Below are positions 1-4,639 of a DNA stretch of 6,271 nt, piece by piece. The first letter of the stretch is position 1. Every line of letters begins with the position of its first letter. The translations under genes and the position numbers were made by a program. Source of the DNA: an uncultured Oscillospiraceae bacterium (GTDB taxonomy: Bacteria > Bacillota > Clostridia > Oscillospirales > Ruminococcaceae); assembly GCA_900553955.1 (NCBI GenBank), contig USFO01000090.1, positions 1 to 6,271 on the forward strand, in the 5' to 3' direction. The notes under the pieces are model-generated. The model worked only from the letters and a program-made list of their open reading frames with translations, ran no database searches and was not told the DNA's origin.

Positions 1-279
1 CGGATATTTCAGAATGGTTCGGAATCGCTACCAACCTTGCTTTCCGTGATAACCCTTTCGGGCAGGAAGTTCGTGGCGCACCTTCATTCGGCTGGGGCCT
101 TCGCCCCCGATCAGGAATGTACCTGTTGAATGTGTATTTAATTGTCAAGGTGCAGTTGAGAGGGTTTATCCCCTCAAGGGGTAGAACACGAGAAAGGCAA
201 AAATATAAGGGTCCGAGAAATTTTTCTAAAATTTTTTCATACAACCTTCATTTGCTTGTTCTATGGAATCAGCAGATAC

Positions 280-318
280 AAAAAAAGACCCAGCTACCAT
301 GACTGGCAACTGGGTCTT
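280..318 (-). terminator. Orphan intrinsic terminator, minus strand
   Basis: Read on the minus strand this is a long hairpin. A 9-base-pair outer stem (AAGACCCAG at 285-293 pairing with CTGGGTCTT at 310-318) is followed by an inner stem, 295-299 with 304-308, that includes one G-U pair. Seven T residues follow directly (280-286 complement). On the plus strand the bases after the stem are not a T tract, so the polarity is minus. No gene lies between it and the rpsI terminator at 563-597. It may end an unrecognised short transcript, act as a back-up for read-through, or act as an attenuator for something beyond the left edge. Confidence 0.75.
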
Positions 319-441
319 AAACTTTATGATATGGAATATATGGGAATAAACTTCGGCAAAGAGATTCAAACCGAAACAAAAGCACTAAAAGTTAAAAATT
401 GATCTCTGCACAGGTTTCCCCAAACGAGGAAAGTAGGCAAA

Positions 442-506
442 TTTTCCCCTATTTTTTAACCCATTATGGGTCCAAAAACAAGTTTTCCCCTATGGTTAAC
501 CCATTA
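442..506. repeat. Pair of imperfect direct repeats, 41-base period
   Basis: Copy 1 (442-466) and copy 2 (483-506) share the pattern TTTTCCCCTAT, a short variable part, then TTAACCCATTA. The starts are 41 bases apart, close to four helical turns. Copy 1 ends in a palindrome, ACCCAT-T-ATGGGT (459-471). Copy 2 is followed by AAAAAGGGG, which can pair back with its own CCCC. The flanks also hold related CCCC/CCTC-CAAAC words near 414-424 and 531-540. The repeats could be paired binding sites for a regulator or relics of a small element. No gene start is close enough to assign them a target. Confidence 0.6.
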
Positions 507-555
507 AAAAGGGGATAAAGAGCATCAAATTTCCTCAAACAGAAACAGAAGTATC

Positions 556-597
556 AAAAATAAAAAGCCCCGAAAACGTAGTGTTTTCAGGGCTTTT
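556..597 (-). terminator. Intrinsic terminator of the rplM-rpsI operon
   Basis: A 15-base-pair stem (563-577 with 583-597, core AAAAGCCC/GGGCTTTT) closes on a 5-base loop. Its only irregular pair is a C-A mismatch on the plus strand that becomes a G-U pair in the minus-strand transcript. On the minus strand the stem leads into a T-rich tail (complement of about 556-566). It begins about 20 bases beyond the rpsI stop codon, as expected for the end of this operon. Confidence 0.92.
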
Positions 598-616
598 GAG
601 CATTTTGTAAGAGAAA

Positions 617-1018
617 TTATCTCTTGCTGAACTGAGGTGCGCGACGGGCGGCTTTGAGGCCGTACTTCTTACGTTCTTTCATTCTCGGGTCACGAGTGAG
701 GAAGCCGGCTTTCTTGAGGAGAGGGCGATATTCATCGCTTGCCTGAAGAAGTGCGCGGGAAAGACCGTGACGGATTGCACCGGCCTGACCGGTAACACCG
801 CCGCCTGCAACAGTGCAAACGATGTCGAATGCGCCGACGGTTTCGGTCAGCTCAAGGGGCTGACGAACGATGAGCTTGAGGGTATCAAGGCCGAAATAAT
901 CTTCGATGTCGCGGCCGTTGATGGTGATGGCGCCGGTTCCGTTCGGATAAACGCGGACGCGGGAAACAGAGCTTTTTCTTCTACCGGTACCATAGAAGTA
1001 GGGTTTAGTATCATACAT
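617..1018 (-). CDS. rpsI: 30S ribosomal protein S9 (uS9)
   Basis: S9 is a structural protein of the small ribosomal subunit head; its C-terminal tail reaches toward the P-site tRNA. The 133-residue product is full length for the bacterial family. It shows the N-terminal GTGRRKSSVSRV block (residues 10-21), the family signature GGGVTGQAGAIRHGLSRAL (72-90), the RDPRMKERKKYG block (109-120) and the conserved basic end QFSKR. The ATG start is supported by AAGGAGG (complement of 1028-1034) nine bases upstream. It is the second gene of the operon, 21 bases after rplM, the usual partner order in bacteria. No terminator separates the two, so they should be co-transcribed from the promoter at 1526-1554. 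Nothing about the protein is unusual. Confidence 0.98.
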   Translation of the reverse strand: MYDTKPYFYGTGRRKSSVSRVRVYPNGTGAITINGRDIEDYFGLDTLKLIVRQPLELTETVGAFDIVCTVAGGGVTGQAGAIRHGLSRALLQASDEYRPLLKKAGFLTRDPRMKERKKYGLKAARRAPQFSKR

Positions 1019-1039
1019 AATTTACGTCCTCCTTCCGAA

Positions 1040-1468
1040 TCAGCGTACCCAGGCTTCGGGAGCCTGTGCCTGATGTTTGTGGTCTGCGCCTGCATAGATG
1101 TGGCAGCGAGTAAGGCTCTTTGCGCCGACGGTATTTGCGGGAAGCATTCCTTTGATGGCAAGCTTCATAGCAAATTCAGGCTTTTTGGCCATAAGGGTTT
1201 TGTAGTTGATCTCTTTAAGATGGCCAACATAACCGGTATGGTGACGATACATTTTCTGGATAAGTTTCTTGCCGGTAAGAACTGCTTTGGAAGCGTTTAC
1301 GATAACAACATAATCGCCGCAGTCAGCGTTAGGGGCAAAGTCAACTTTATGTTTGCCGCGAAGAAGAGTCGCAGCGGTAACGGCAGTGCGTCCGAGGGGT
1401 TTGCCGGCAGCATCAAGAACGTACCATTTACGCTCGATGGTAGCAGCCTTGGGCATAGTGGTGGACAT
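1040..1468 (-). CDS. rplM: 50S ribosomal protein L13 (uL13)
   Basis: L13 is an early-assembling 23S rRNA-binding protein of the large subunit. The 142 residues are the normal bacterial length. Recognisable family blocks are ERKWYVLDAAGKPLGRTA (12-29), LLRGKHKVDFAP (35-46), GDYVVIVNASK (51-61), the RHHTGYVG region (75-82) and the KGMLPANTVG signature (106-115). The usual Tyr-x-Gly-x-x-His stretch follows at 125-130. A second in-frame ATG lies at residue 5, but the first ATG is preferred because AAGGAGGT (complement of 1476-1483) sits seven bases upstream. It is the first gene of the rplM-rpsI operon and has its own strong promoter and a short structured leader, which suggests L13-dependent feedback as known in Firmicutes. 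Confidence 0.98.
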   Translation of the reverse strand: MSTTMPKAATIERKWYVLDAAGKPLGRTAVTAATLLRGKHKVDFAPNADCGDYVVIVNASKAVLTGKKLIQKMYRHHTGYVGHLKEINYKTLMAKKPEFAMKLAIKGMLPANTVGAKSLTRCHIYAGADHKHQAQAPEAWVR

Positions 1469-1489
1469 GGCGTTTACCTCCTTATATTC

Positions 1490-1521
1490 CTTGTTTTTTT
1501 CTTTCTATCGAAAGCAACAAG
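1490..1521 (-). promoter_or_regulatory. Candidate L13 leader hairpin in the rplM 5' UTR
   Basis: On the minus strand an outer stem CTTGTT/AACAAG (1516-1521 with 1490-1495) encloses an inner CTTTC-GATA-GAAAG hairpin (1501-1514). A one-base bulge and a five-base A-rich internal loop separate the stems. The structure lies between the promoter and the rplM ribosome site. An L13 leader RNA is an established cis element upstream of rplM-rpsI in low-GC Gram-positives, so position and size fit. I cannot check its consensus, and the outer stem lies very close to the predicted transcription start, so part of it may not be transcribed. Confidence 0.45.
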
Positions 1522-1525
1522 TGTT

Positions 1526-1554
1526 ATTATAGTCAAACAAACCGCCCCTGTCAA
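1526..1554 (-). promoter_or_regulatory. Consensus sigma-A promoter of rplM-rpsI
   Basis: On the minus strand a perfect TTGACA (complement of 1549-1554) and a perfect TATAAT (complement of 1526-1531) are separated by exactly 17 bases. The DNA just upstream on this strand is A/T-rich with A tracts, resembling an UP element, which fits the heavy expression of ribosomal proteins. The start of transcription should fall near 1518-1522, leaving a leader of about 50 bases. Confidence 0.93.
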
Positions 1555-1670
1555 CAGTTTTTTGAAAGAAATTTAATATAGAAGTTGAATCCTCTTGTTT
1601 TCGCTTGTTTTCTTTATTTTTCTCTCGTTTTCTCACTTTCGATTTTATGTTTTTGGGGAACACACCGCGG

Positions 1671-1761
1671 TTACGGCGAGCGTTCTCGACTTTCCCTGTG
1701 CGCACCGCGGCTTTGGTATGCAATCTCAGTCGCCGCCGCGGCGCAGCCGCACTCGCCGTAA
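1671..1761. repeat. GC-rich island bounded by a 10-base inverted repeat
   Basis: TTACGGCGAG (1671-1680) and its exact reverse complement CTCGCCGTAA (1752-1761) bracket 71 bases of strongly GC-rich sequence. Inside, CCGCGG occurs near 1705 and near 1735, and GC-rich segments can pair internally. The flanks are AT-rich, with a long pyrimidine tract at about 1590-1660. The island lies between the divergent rplM and PAP2 promoters and is not obviously needed by either. Open frames cross it on both strands, but they resemble no protein and run into the rplM promoter or the PAP2 promoter. It could be a folded RNA, a small repeat insertion or a remnant. Confidence 0.5.
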
Positions 1762-1798
1762 ACATTTGTAAACTTTCTTCGGATTTTGTCGGGTTTGC

Positions 1799-1827
1799 TT
1801 GACTTATTCACAATTTTTGAATATAAT
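1799..1827 (+). promoter_or_regulatory. Sigma-A promoter of the PAP2-family gene
   Basis: TTGACT (1799-1804) and a perfect TATAAT (1822-1827) are spaced by 17 bases. Transcription should begin near 1834, giving an untranslated leader of about 56 bases before the ATG at 1890. This position excludes the upstream TTG at 1830 as a practical translation start. Confidence 0.88.
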
Positions 1828-1875
1828 CGTTGAGTGTAACCGCGTGGGCAGGGCTTTGCGCGGCATTTTATACGG

Positions 1876-1881
1876 AAAGGA
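1876..1881 (+). promoter_or_regulatory. Ribosome binding site deciding the PAP2 gene start
   Basis: AAAGGA sits eight bases upstream of the ATG at 1890. No comparable site precedes the in-frame TTG at 1830, so the ATG is taken as the start. Confidence 0.75.
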
Positions 1882-1889
1882 TTGCTTTT

Positions 1890-2579
1890 ATGCAAAAGCC
1901 ATCTGTTGATTACAGAAATTTCAGGCTCGGCAAGCTGAATACAGACGAGTTCCGCCACATTTTGCTTCTGCTTTTCTGGCCGGCGTTCGGGCTGCTTTTC
2001 GACTATGTGGAGCGGTATTATCCCGTCGAAAAATACTATTCCGTGCACTGCGCGCTGGATGACGCCATTCCCTTCTGCGAATGGTTCTTTATCCCATACC
2101 TGTTTTGGTTTGTTTGGCTCGCCGCCTCCATTGCGTATACATTTTTCTACGACATTCCGGCGTTCAAAAAGATGATGTATTTCATAATTTTCACCTACAC
2201 AGCGACTATCATAATATATTTTCTTTTCCCGACCTGTCAGGATCTGCGCCCGCCGGAATTTGAACGGCAGAACCTGCTTACCCGGATGATAAGCGGTTTC
2301 TATCAGTTCGATACGAACACCAACGTATGCCCGTCCATCCATGTAATCGGCTCCTTTGCGGGGGCGTTCGCACTTTGGAACTGCCGCGCTTTGCAAAAGC
2401 CACAGTATAAGGTGATTTCCGCCGTTATTGCGGTGCTCATCAGCATTTCCACCGTGTTTGTAAAGCAGCATTCCGTCATTGATGTGATTGCGGCTCTGCC
2501 GCTTTGTGCCATAGGCTACTACCTTTGTTTTTCCAAAAAGCGTGCTCACGAACGCAGCACAGAAGCGGTGCTCGACTGA
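1890..2579 (+). CDS. PAP2-superfamily integral membrane phosphatase
   Basis: The predicted 229-residue protein spans the membrane about six times (roughly residues 24-40, 66-86, 97-113, 152-165, 174-191, 198-214). It carries a degenerate PAP2 active-site pattern: Arg-Pro in DLRPPEF (118-124) as motif 1, CPSIHV (147-152, Pro-Ser-x-His) as motif 2, and STVFVKQHSVIDV (187-199, His194 and Asp198 as H-x3-D) as motif 3. The Arg normally found at the start of motif 3 is not evident; Lys192 is the nearest basic residue. Family members hydrolyse or transfer lipid phosphates such as phosphatidate or undecaprenyl diphosphate, and some relatives are inositol-phosphoceramide synthase-like. The layout (PSxH, then a K-x-H-x3-D near the end) resembles that latter branch, but the substrate is unknown. 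The gene is monocistronic, with its own promoter and a terminator about 40 bases after the stop. Confidence 0.85.
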   Translation: MQKPSVDYRNFRLGKLNTDEFRHILLLLFWPAFGLLFDYVERYYPVEKYYSVHCALDDAIPFCEWFFIPYLFWFVWLAASIAYTFFYDIPAFKKMMYFIIFTYTATIIIYFLFPTCQDLRPPEFERQNLLTRMISGFYQFDTNTNVCPSIHVIGSFAGAFALWNCRALQKPQYKVISAVIAVLISISTVFVKQHSVIDVIAALPLCAIGYYLCFSKKRAHERSTEAVLD

Positions 2580-2808
2580 GCATGTCTGCGGTGCTCAAGC
2601 CGTGCTCAAATAAGCAAATCTCAGCTTCCCCTGAACGGGGAAGCTGTTTTTTTGCCCCTTTGCGGCAAAAAAAGCAGCGGAACCGCCCTTCGCCAACCGT
2701 GATTTTTTTGCTGCAAGCAGCTTCGTGCTCAAATCGGTGCTCAAGGTGCCGTAGGTCGTGCTAAGTCCGTGCTCAAAATGAAATCACCGTGCTCAAATCA
2801 ATGAGCAC
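2542..2808 (+). repeat. Array of GTGCTCAA octamers
   Basis: Exact GTGCTCAA begins at 2591, 2602, 2725, 2737, 2769 and 2789. Variants are GTGCTCAC at 2542, GTGCTCGA at 2568 (both inside the end of the PAP2 gene) and GTGCTAAG at 2758. An inverted copy, TGAGCAC, at 2802-2808 closes the hairpin terminator. Start-to-start distances within clusters are 23, 11, then 12, 21, 11 and 20 bases, all near multiples of a helical turn. A 123-base gap between the clusters holds the PAP2 terminator and GC-rich hairpins. Many copies are preceded by CC, CG or TC. Protein-binding sites, an expanded simple repeat, or spread of a terminator arm are all possible. Confidence 0.7.
2622..2653 (+). terminator. Intrinsic terminator of the PAP2 gene
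   Basis: A perfect 10-base-pair stem, CAGCTTCCCC (2622-2631) with GGGGAAGCTG (2637-2646), closes on TGAAC and is followed by seven T residues (2647-2653). The T tract is also the left arm of a second hairpin, TTTTTTTGCC/GGCAAAAAAA (2647-2656 with 2664-2673), which could compete with it. Confidence 0.92.
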
Positions 2809-2820
2809 GGTGATTTTTAT
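2781..2820. terminator. Bidirectional terminator between convergent genes
   Basis: A perfect 15-base-pair stem (2781-2795 with 2802-2816, core CACCGTGCTCA/TGAGCACGGTG) has a six-base loop. On the plus strand it ends in TTTTTAT, giving a second stop for the PAP2 transcript. On the minus strand the tail is weaker (ATTTCATTTT), but the hairpin begins at the deformylase stop codon, so it probably ends the Nudix-def operon. One stem arm is the last copy of the GTGCTCAA array. Confidence 0.88.
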
Positions 2821-3230
2821 ATCAGTATTCCGTCGCAATGGTCTATTTCGTGCTGAATAATCTGCGCCGTCCAGCCGGAAAAGGCTTTCGTCATAGTCCG
2901 GAATCCGCCAGTCTGCCACTTTACTGTTATTTTTCGGTATCGCAGACATTTCCGCGGCCCGCCAAGAAACGAAAGGCAGCCCTCCTTTGCCTCGTAAGGC
3001 TCGGATTTTTCAATAATTTCCGGGTTCAGCATGGTCATATAAACTCCCATGTTATCGAATGCTATTATTCGTTTGCGCACGCCGATCATGTTTGCCGCCA
3101 TACCCACGCACTCGTCGGCGTGCGCCGAAAGGGTATCAAGCAAATCCTGCACAGTCTGCAAATCTGCCGCCACTGCGGATTCGGATTTCGCTGCGAGTAA
3201 AATCGGTGAGTGAACTATTTCTTTAACCAT
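2817..3230 (-). CDS. def: Peptide deformylase (Firmicute GMAANMIG-type)
   Basis: Peptide deformylase removes the formyl group from the N-terminal methionine of new proteins, using a metal held by one Cys and two His. The 137-residue product has motif 1 as VGMAANMIGV (42-51), motif 2 as EGCLS (83-87, metal ligand Cys85) and motif 3 as QHEIDH (126-131, ligands His127 and His131, catalytic Glu128). In motif 1 the usual oxyanion Gln is replaced by Met48. I recall this as characteristic of a short Firmicute subfamily rather than a local mutation. The protein ends soon after motif 3 and so lacks a long C-terminal helix. The ATG overlaps the last eight bases of the upstream Nudix gene, and an AGG-like site lies just before it, so translation is probably coupled. 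Whether it is the main deformylase or a second copy cannot be told from this window. Confidence 0.9.
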   Translation of the reverse strand: MVKEIVHSPILLAAKSESAVAADLQTVQDLLDTLSAHADECVGMAANMIGVRKRIIAFDNMGVYMTMLNPEIIEKSEPYEAKEGCLSFLGGPRKCLRYRKITVKWQTGGFRTMTKAFSGWTAQIIQHEIDHCDGILI

Positions 3231-3612
3231 GGTAAACCTCTGCGATTTTTTCTAATATTTTGTTGTCCGCCGGACAAAAATCGTAATTTTTAATTTCCTT
3301 TGGCGGAATCCAGCGGATGTCATTGTGCTCCAAAAGCTGCGGAACGCCCTCGGCAATGTAGGCGTTAAACACCGTCAGGTGAATGGTGATGTCCGGATAT
3401 TCATGCACAAGGCTCATAAATTCGTCCTGCACCGCCACCGTCACCGCAAGCTCCTCGCGGCATTCGCGCACAAGCGCCTGCTCCTTTGTTTCGCCGGGTT
3501 CAACCTTCCCGCCGACGAACTCCCACAAAAGCCCCCGCGCCTTGTGCGCCGGGCGCTGGCAAATCATAAATTTTCCGTTTTTCCAAATAAGCGCCGCCAC
3601 AACCTCGACCAT
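3223..3612 (-). CDS. MutT-type Nudix hydrolase
   Basis: Nudix hydrolases cleave nucleoside diphosphates linked to another group; the closest functional guess is a MutT/8-oxo-dGTP or CTP pyrophosphohydrolase cleaning the nucleotide pool. The protein has 129 residues, the MutT size. The Nudix box spans 35-57: Gly35, Glu41, then REC-REE with the metal-binding Glu50, Glu53 and Glu54. The consensus Gly near its end is Ala56. The stretch GLLWEFVGGKVEPGET (27-42) and the late WIPPKEIKNYDFCPAD segment are typical of MutT homologues. The ATG is preceded by GGTGAGT (complement of 3615-3621), and a promoter lies 28 bases upstream. It is the first gene of an operon with def, overlapping it by eight bases. 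The true substrate is not predictable from sequence alone. Confidence 0.9.
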   Translation of the reverse strand: MVEVVAALIWKNGKFMICQRPAHKARGLLWEFVGGKVEPGETKEQALVRECREELAVTVAVQDEFMSLVHEYPDITIHLTVFNAYIAEGVPQLLEHNDIRWIPPKEIKNYDFCPADNKILEKIAEVYHG

Positions 3613-3639
3613 TTACTCACCGCCGTTTGTTTTTTTCTG

Positions 3640-3668
3640 ATTATACTACATTCCCGCCGGTTATTCAA
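3640..3668 (-). promoter_or_regulatory. Sigma-A promoter of the Nudix-def operon
   Basis: On the minus strand TTGAAT (complement of 3663-3668) and a perfect TATAAT (complement of 3640-3645) are 17 bases apart, placing the transcript start about 20 bases before the Nudix ATG. The -35 matches four of six consensus bases. Confidence 0.78.
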
Positions 3669-3716
3669 CGATTATCTGCGGCTTTTGGCGGAATGTTTTA
3701 CGATGGCGCCGGCGGA

Positions 3717-3760
3717 GCGAATCTCGGCTTCCCTTGTAAGCAGTGGAAGCCAAGATTCGC
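3717..3760. repeat. 16-base-pair hairpin without a T tract
   Basis: GCGAATCTCGGCTTCC (3717-3732) faces GGAAGCCAAGATTCGC (3745-3760) across a 12-base loop; one position is imperfect, reading as G-U on one strand. Neither flank is T-rich, so it is not an ordinary terminator. It sits about 50 bases upstream of the Nudix -35 box and about 45 bases before the terminator at 3806-3836, with which it shares the word GGCTTCCCTT. It may be a REP-like element, a decayed terminator copy or a regulatory structure. Confidence 0.65.
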
Positions 3761-3805
3761 ACTCAGTACATCTCTGTGCGCTATTCCACATTATTACTAA
3801 CCCCC

Positions 3806-3836
3806 AAAAAAGGCTTCCCTTTCGGGAAGCCTTTTT
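3806..3836 (-). terminator. Terminator of the DUF1538-PII operon
   Basis: A perfect 13-base-pair stem (3807-3819 with 3824-3836, core GGCTTCCC/GGGAAGCC) has a four-base loop, GAAA on the minus strand. Both sides end in runs of T in the outgoing direction. It starts 14 bases after the stop of the second PII-like gene, so its main job is ending that operon; it could also stop plus-strand read-through. Confidence 0.92.
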
Positions 3837-3849
3837 CTTGCTTATTTGC

Positions 3850-4200
3850 TTATTCTTTTTCGCTCTCAAAGGGCTTGTTAAAGTGGGCAATTCCCGCAAT
3901 ATCCGTTACCGGAAGGGAGAACGTGATACCCGCGCCCTCGCTGTTCAAACCCACCTTGCGGGCAATCGCCTGCATAATGCCAAGTCGCAGCTCGTTATCG
4001 GCGACAATCAAAATCATTTCCTTTTCCGGGTGAATGGAAATTCCGAAAAAGCTTTCGGTTTCGTTCAGTCCTGCGCCGCGGGCATACATAATCGTGCCGC
4101 CGCGGGCGCCCGCATTCCGCGCAGCGTCCATAACGTCATCGGCATATCCGCGGTTTACTATTGTTACAATAAGTGCGTACGCGCTCTTTCTTTCATCCAT
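3850..4200 (-). CDS. PII-like signalling protein, second paralogue
   Basis: This 116-residue protein has the ferredoxin-like PII layout: a first strand ALIVTIVNRGYADDV (9-23), a helix, then GARGGTIMYARGAG (31-44), a loop, FFGISIHPEKEMILIVAD (51-68), a second helix, and GAGITFSLPVTDIAGI (89-104). PII proteins are trimers whose loops sense nucleotides or other ligands and bind target proteins, often membrane transporters. The T-loop region (about 44-52) is short and lacks the Tyr that classical GlnB/GlnK use for uridylylation, so covalent control of that kind is unlikely. The classical B-loop Lys residues are also not seen. The ribosome site GGAGG (within 4209-4217) lies in the last codons of the preceding PII gene, four bases away, implying coupled translation and matched amounts. 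It is the last gene of the operon; its ligand and partner are inferred only from context. Confidence 0.82.
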   Translation of the reverse strand: MDERKSAYALIVTIVNRGYADDVMDAARNAGARGGTIMYARGAGLNETESFFGISIHPEKEMILIVADNELRLGIMQAIARKVGLNSEGAGITFSLPVTDIAGIAHFNKPFESEKE

Positions 4201-4204
4201 GTGT

Positions 4205-4597
4205 TTAGCCCTCCTCCGCAGTGGCGGTGGTAAGATACTGAAGAACCTTAATTCCGGCTACGCTCTGCACCGGAACCGCGAAAGCGATTCCGCCGCCGGG
4301 TTTGGTAAATTCCATTTGTTCGGAAATCGCCGTGATAACCTCATGGGTTTCGTCCGTCTTGACAAAGCTCAGAATAACATCTTTTTCTGTCGCTCCAAGT
4401 CCGAACATCTCAAGAATACTCGATGTTGCGGTTCCGCGCCCGGGACAGATAAGGTTCACATAAACGCCGCGGCTTTTGGTTACTTCGATAACCTCCTCGC
4501 CAAGGCCGCGCTGCACCACCGTAAAGATAATATCTATCTTATCATAGCGGTGCGAAGCAGTGAGGTCTTGCGCCGGGGAATTGGTCAGGGTGCTCAT
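4205..4597 (-). CDS. PII-like signalling protein, first paralogue
   Basis: The 130-residue product aligns by eye with its neighbour: KIDIIFTVVQRGLGEEV (20-36), GVYVNLICPGRGTA (44-57), FGLGATEKDVILSFV (65-79) and GGGIAFAVPVQSVAGI (101-116). It has a longer N-terminal tail of about 18 residues, rich in Ser and Thr, and a short acidic C-terminus. The PII fold and the final PV-x2-(V/I)AGI strand are clear, but the T loop (about 55-64) is short and has no Tyr, and the B-loop equivalent is reduced to KPGGG (99-103). The ATG is supported by AAGGAG (complement of 4605-4610) seven bases upstream. It follows the DUF1538 membrane gene by 42 bases with no terminator. The two paralogues differ enough to be separate subunits, possibly of a mixed trimer, or sensors of different ligands. 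Confidence 0.83.
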   Translation of the reverse strand: MSTLTNSPAQDLTASHRYDKIDIIFTVVQRGLGEEVIEVTKSRGVYVNLICPGRGTATSSILEMFGLGATEKDVILSFVKTDETHEVITAISEQMEFTKPGGGIAFAVPVQSVAGIKVLQYLTTATAEEG

Positions 4598-4639
4598 TTC
4601 ATTTCTCCTTTTGGAAAATACAGGGGGTTGGTGGCGAAT

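Larger units (their letters stand above)
1..562. other. Gene-free stretch left of the ribosomal protein operon
   Basis: I see no convincing gene here. One plus-strand frame is open from the left edge to the stop at 300-302, but its composition changes abruptly near position 120. It runs into low-complexity basic sequence and then into a terminator hairpin, and it matches no protein family I know. The first 120 bases are GC-rich and fold into small hairpins: 94-107 (GGGGC, loop CTTC, GCCCC) and a CCC/GGG hairpin near 53-62 that has a GAAA loop when read on the minus strand. A CCCC-TCAA-GGGG hairpin lies near 171-182. Further right are an orphan terminator and two direct repeats, listed separately. 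The edge segment could be part of a structured RNA or of an element continuing outside the window; this cannot be settled here. Confidence 0.5.

Noticed and set aside
60..85. Group II intron start suggested by GTGCGCC on the minus strand
   Set aside because: Only the first few bases fit; the following sequence does not match the domain I pattern I know, and no reverse transcriptase is visible.
117..302. 61-residue plus-strand reading frame near the left edge
   Set aside because: Basic low-complexity product with no recognised family, no clear ribosome site, and its end overlaps the minus-strand terminator hairpin.
767..1576. 269-residue plus-strand reading frame across rpsI and rplM
   Set aside because: Antisense shadow of two unmistakable ribosomal protein genes and their promoter; the product has no family resemblance.
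1505..1765. 86-residue minus-strand frame upstream of rplM
   Set aside because: It runs through the consensus rplM promoter and is mostly Lys/Arg/Glu from a purine-rich tract; no ribosome site supports it.
1605..1802. 65-residue plus-strand frame through the pyrimidine tract and GC-rich island
   Set aside because: Composition follows the underlying base skew, with a Phe/Ser-rich start then Arg/Ala-rich part, and it overlaps the PAP2 -35 box.
1830..1889. Upstream TTG start extending the PAP2 protein by 20 residues
   Set aside because: The TTG is only three bases after the -10 box, before or at the expected transcript start, and has no ribosome site.
1671..2549. 292-residue minus-strand frame opposite the PAP2 gene
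   Set aside because: Antisense shadow; the plus strand has promoter, ribosome site, membrane segments and catalytic motifs.
2542..2808. CRISPR array reading of the GTGCTCAA repeats
   Set aside because: The repeat unit is only eight bases, spacers are 3 to 13 bases within clusters, and no cas genes are present.
3325..4233. 302-residue plus-strand frame opposite the Nudix and second PII-like genes
   Set aside because: Antisense shadow that also crosses a promoter, a hairpin and a terminator.
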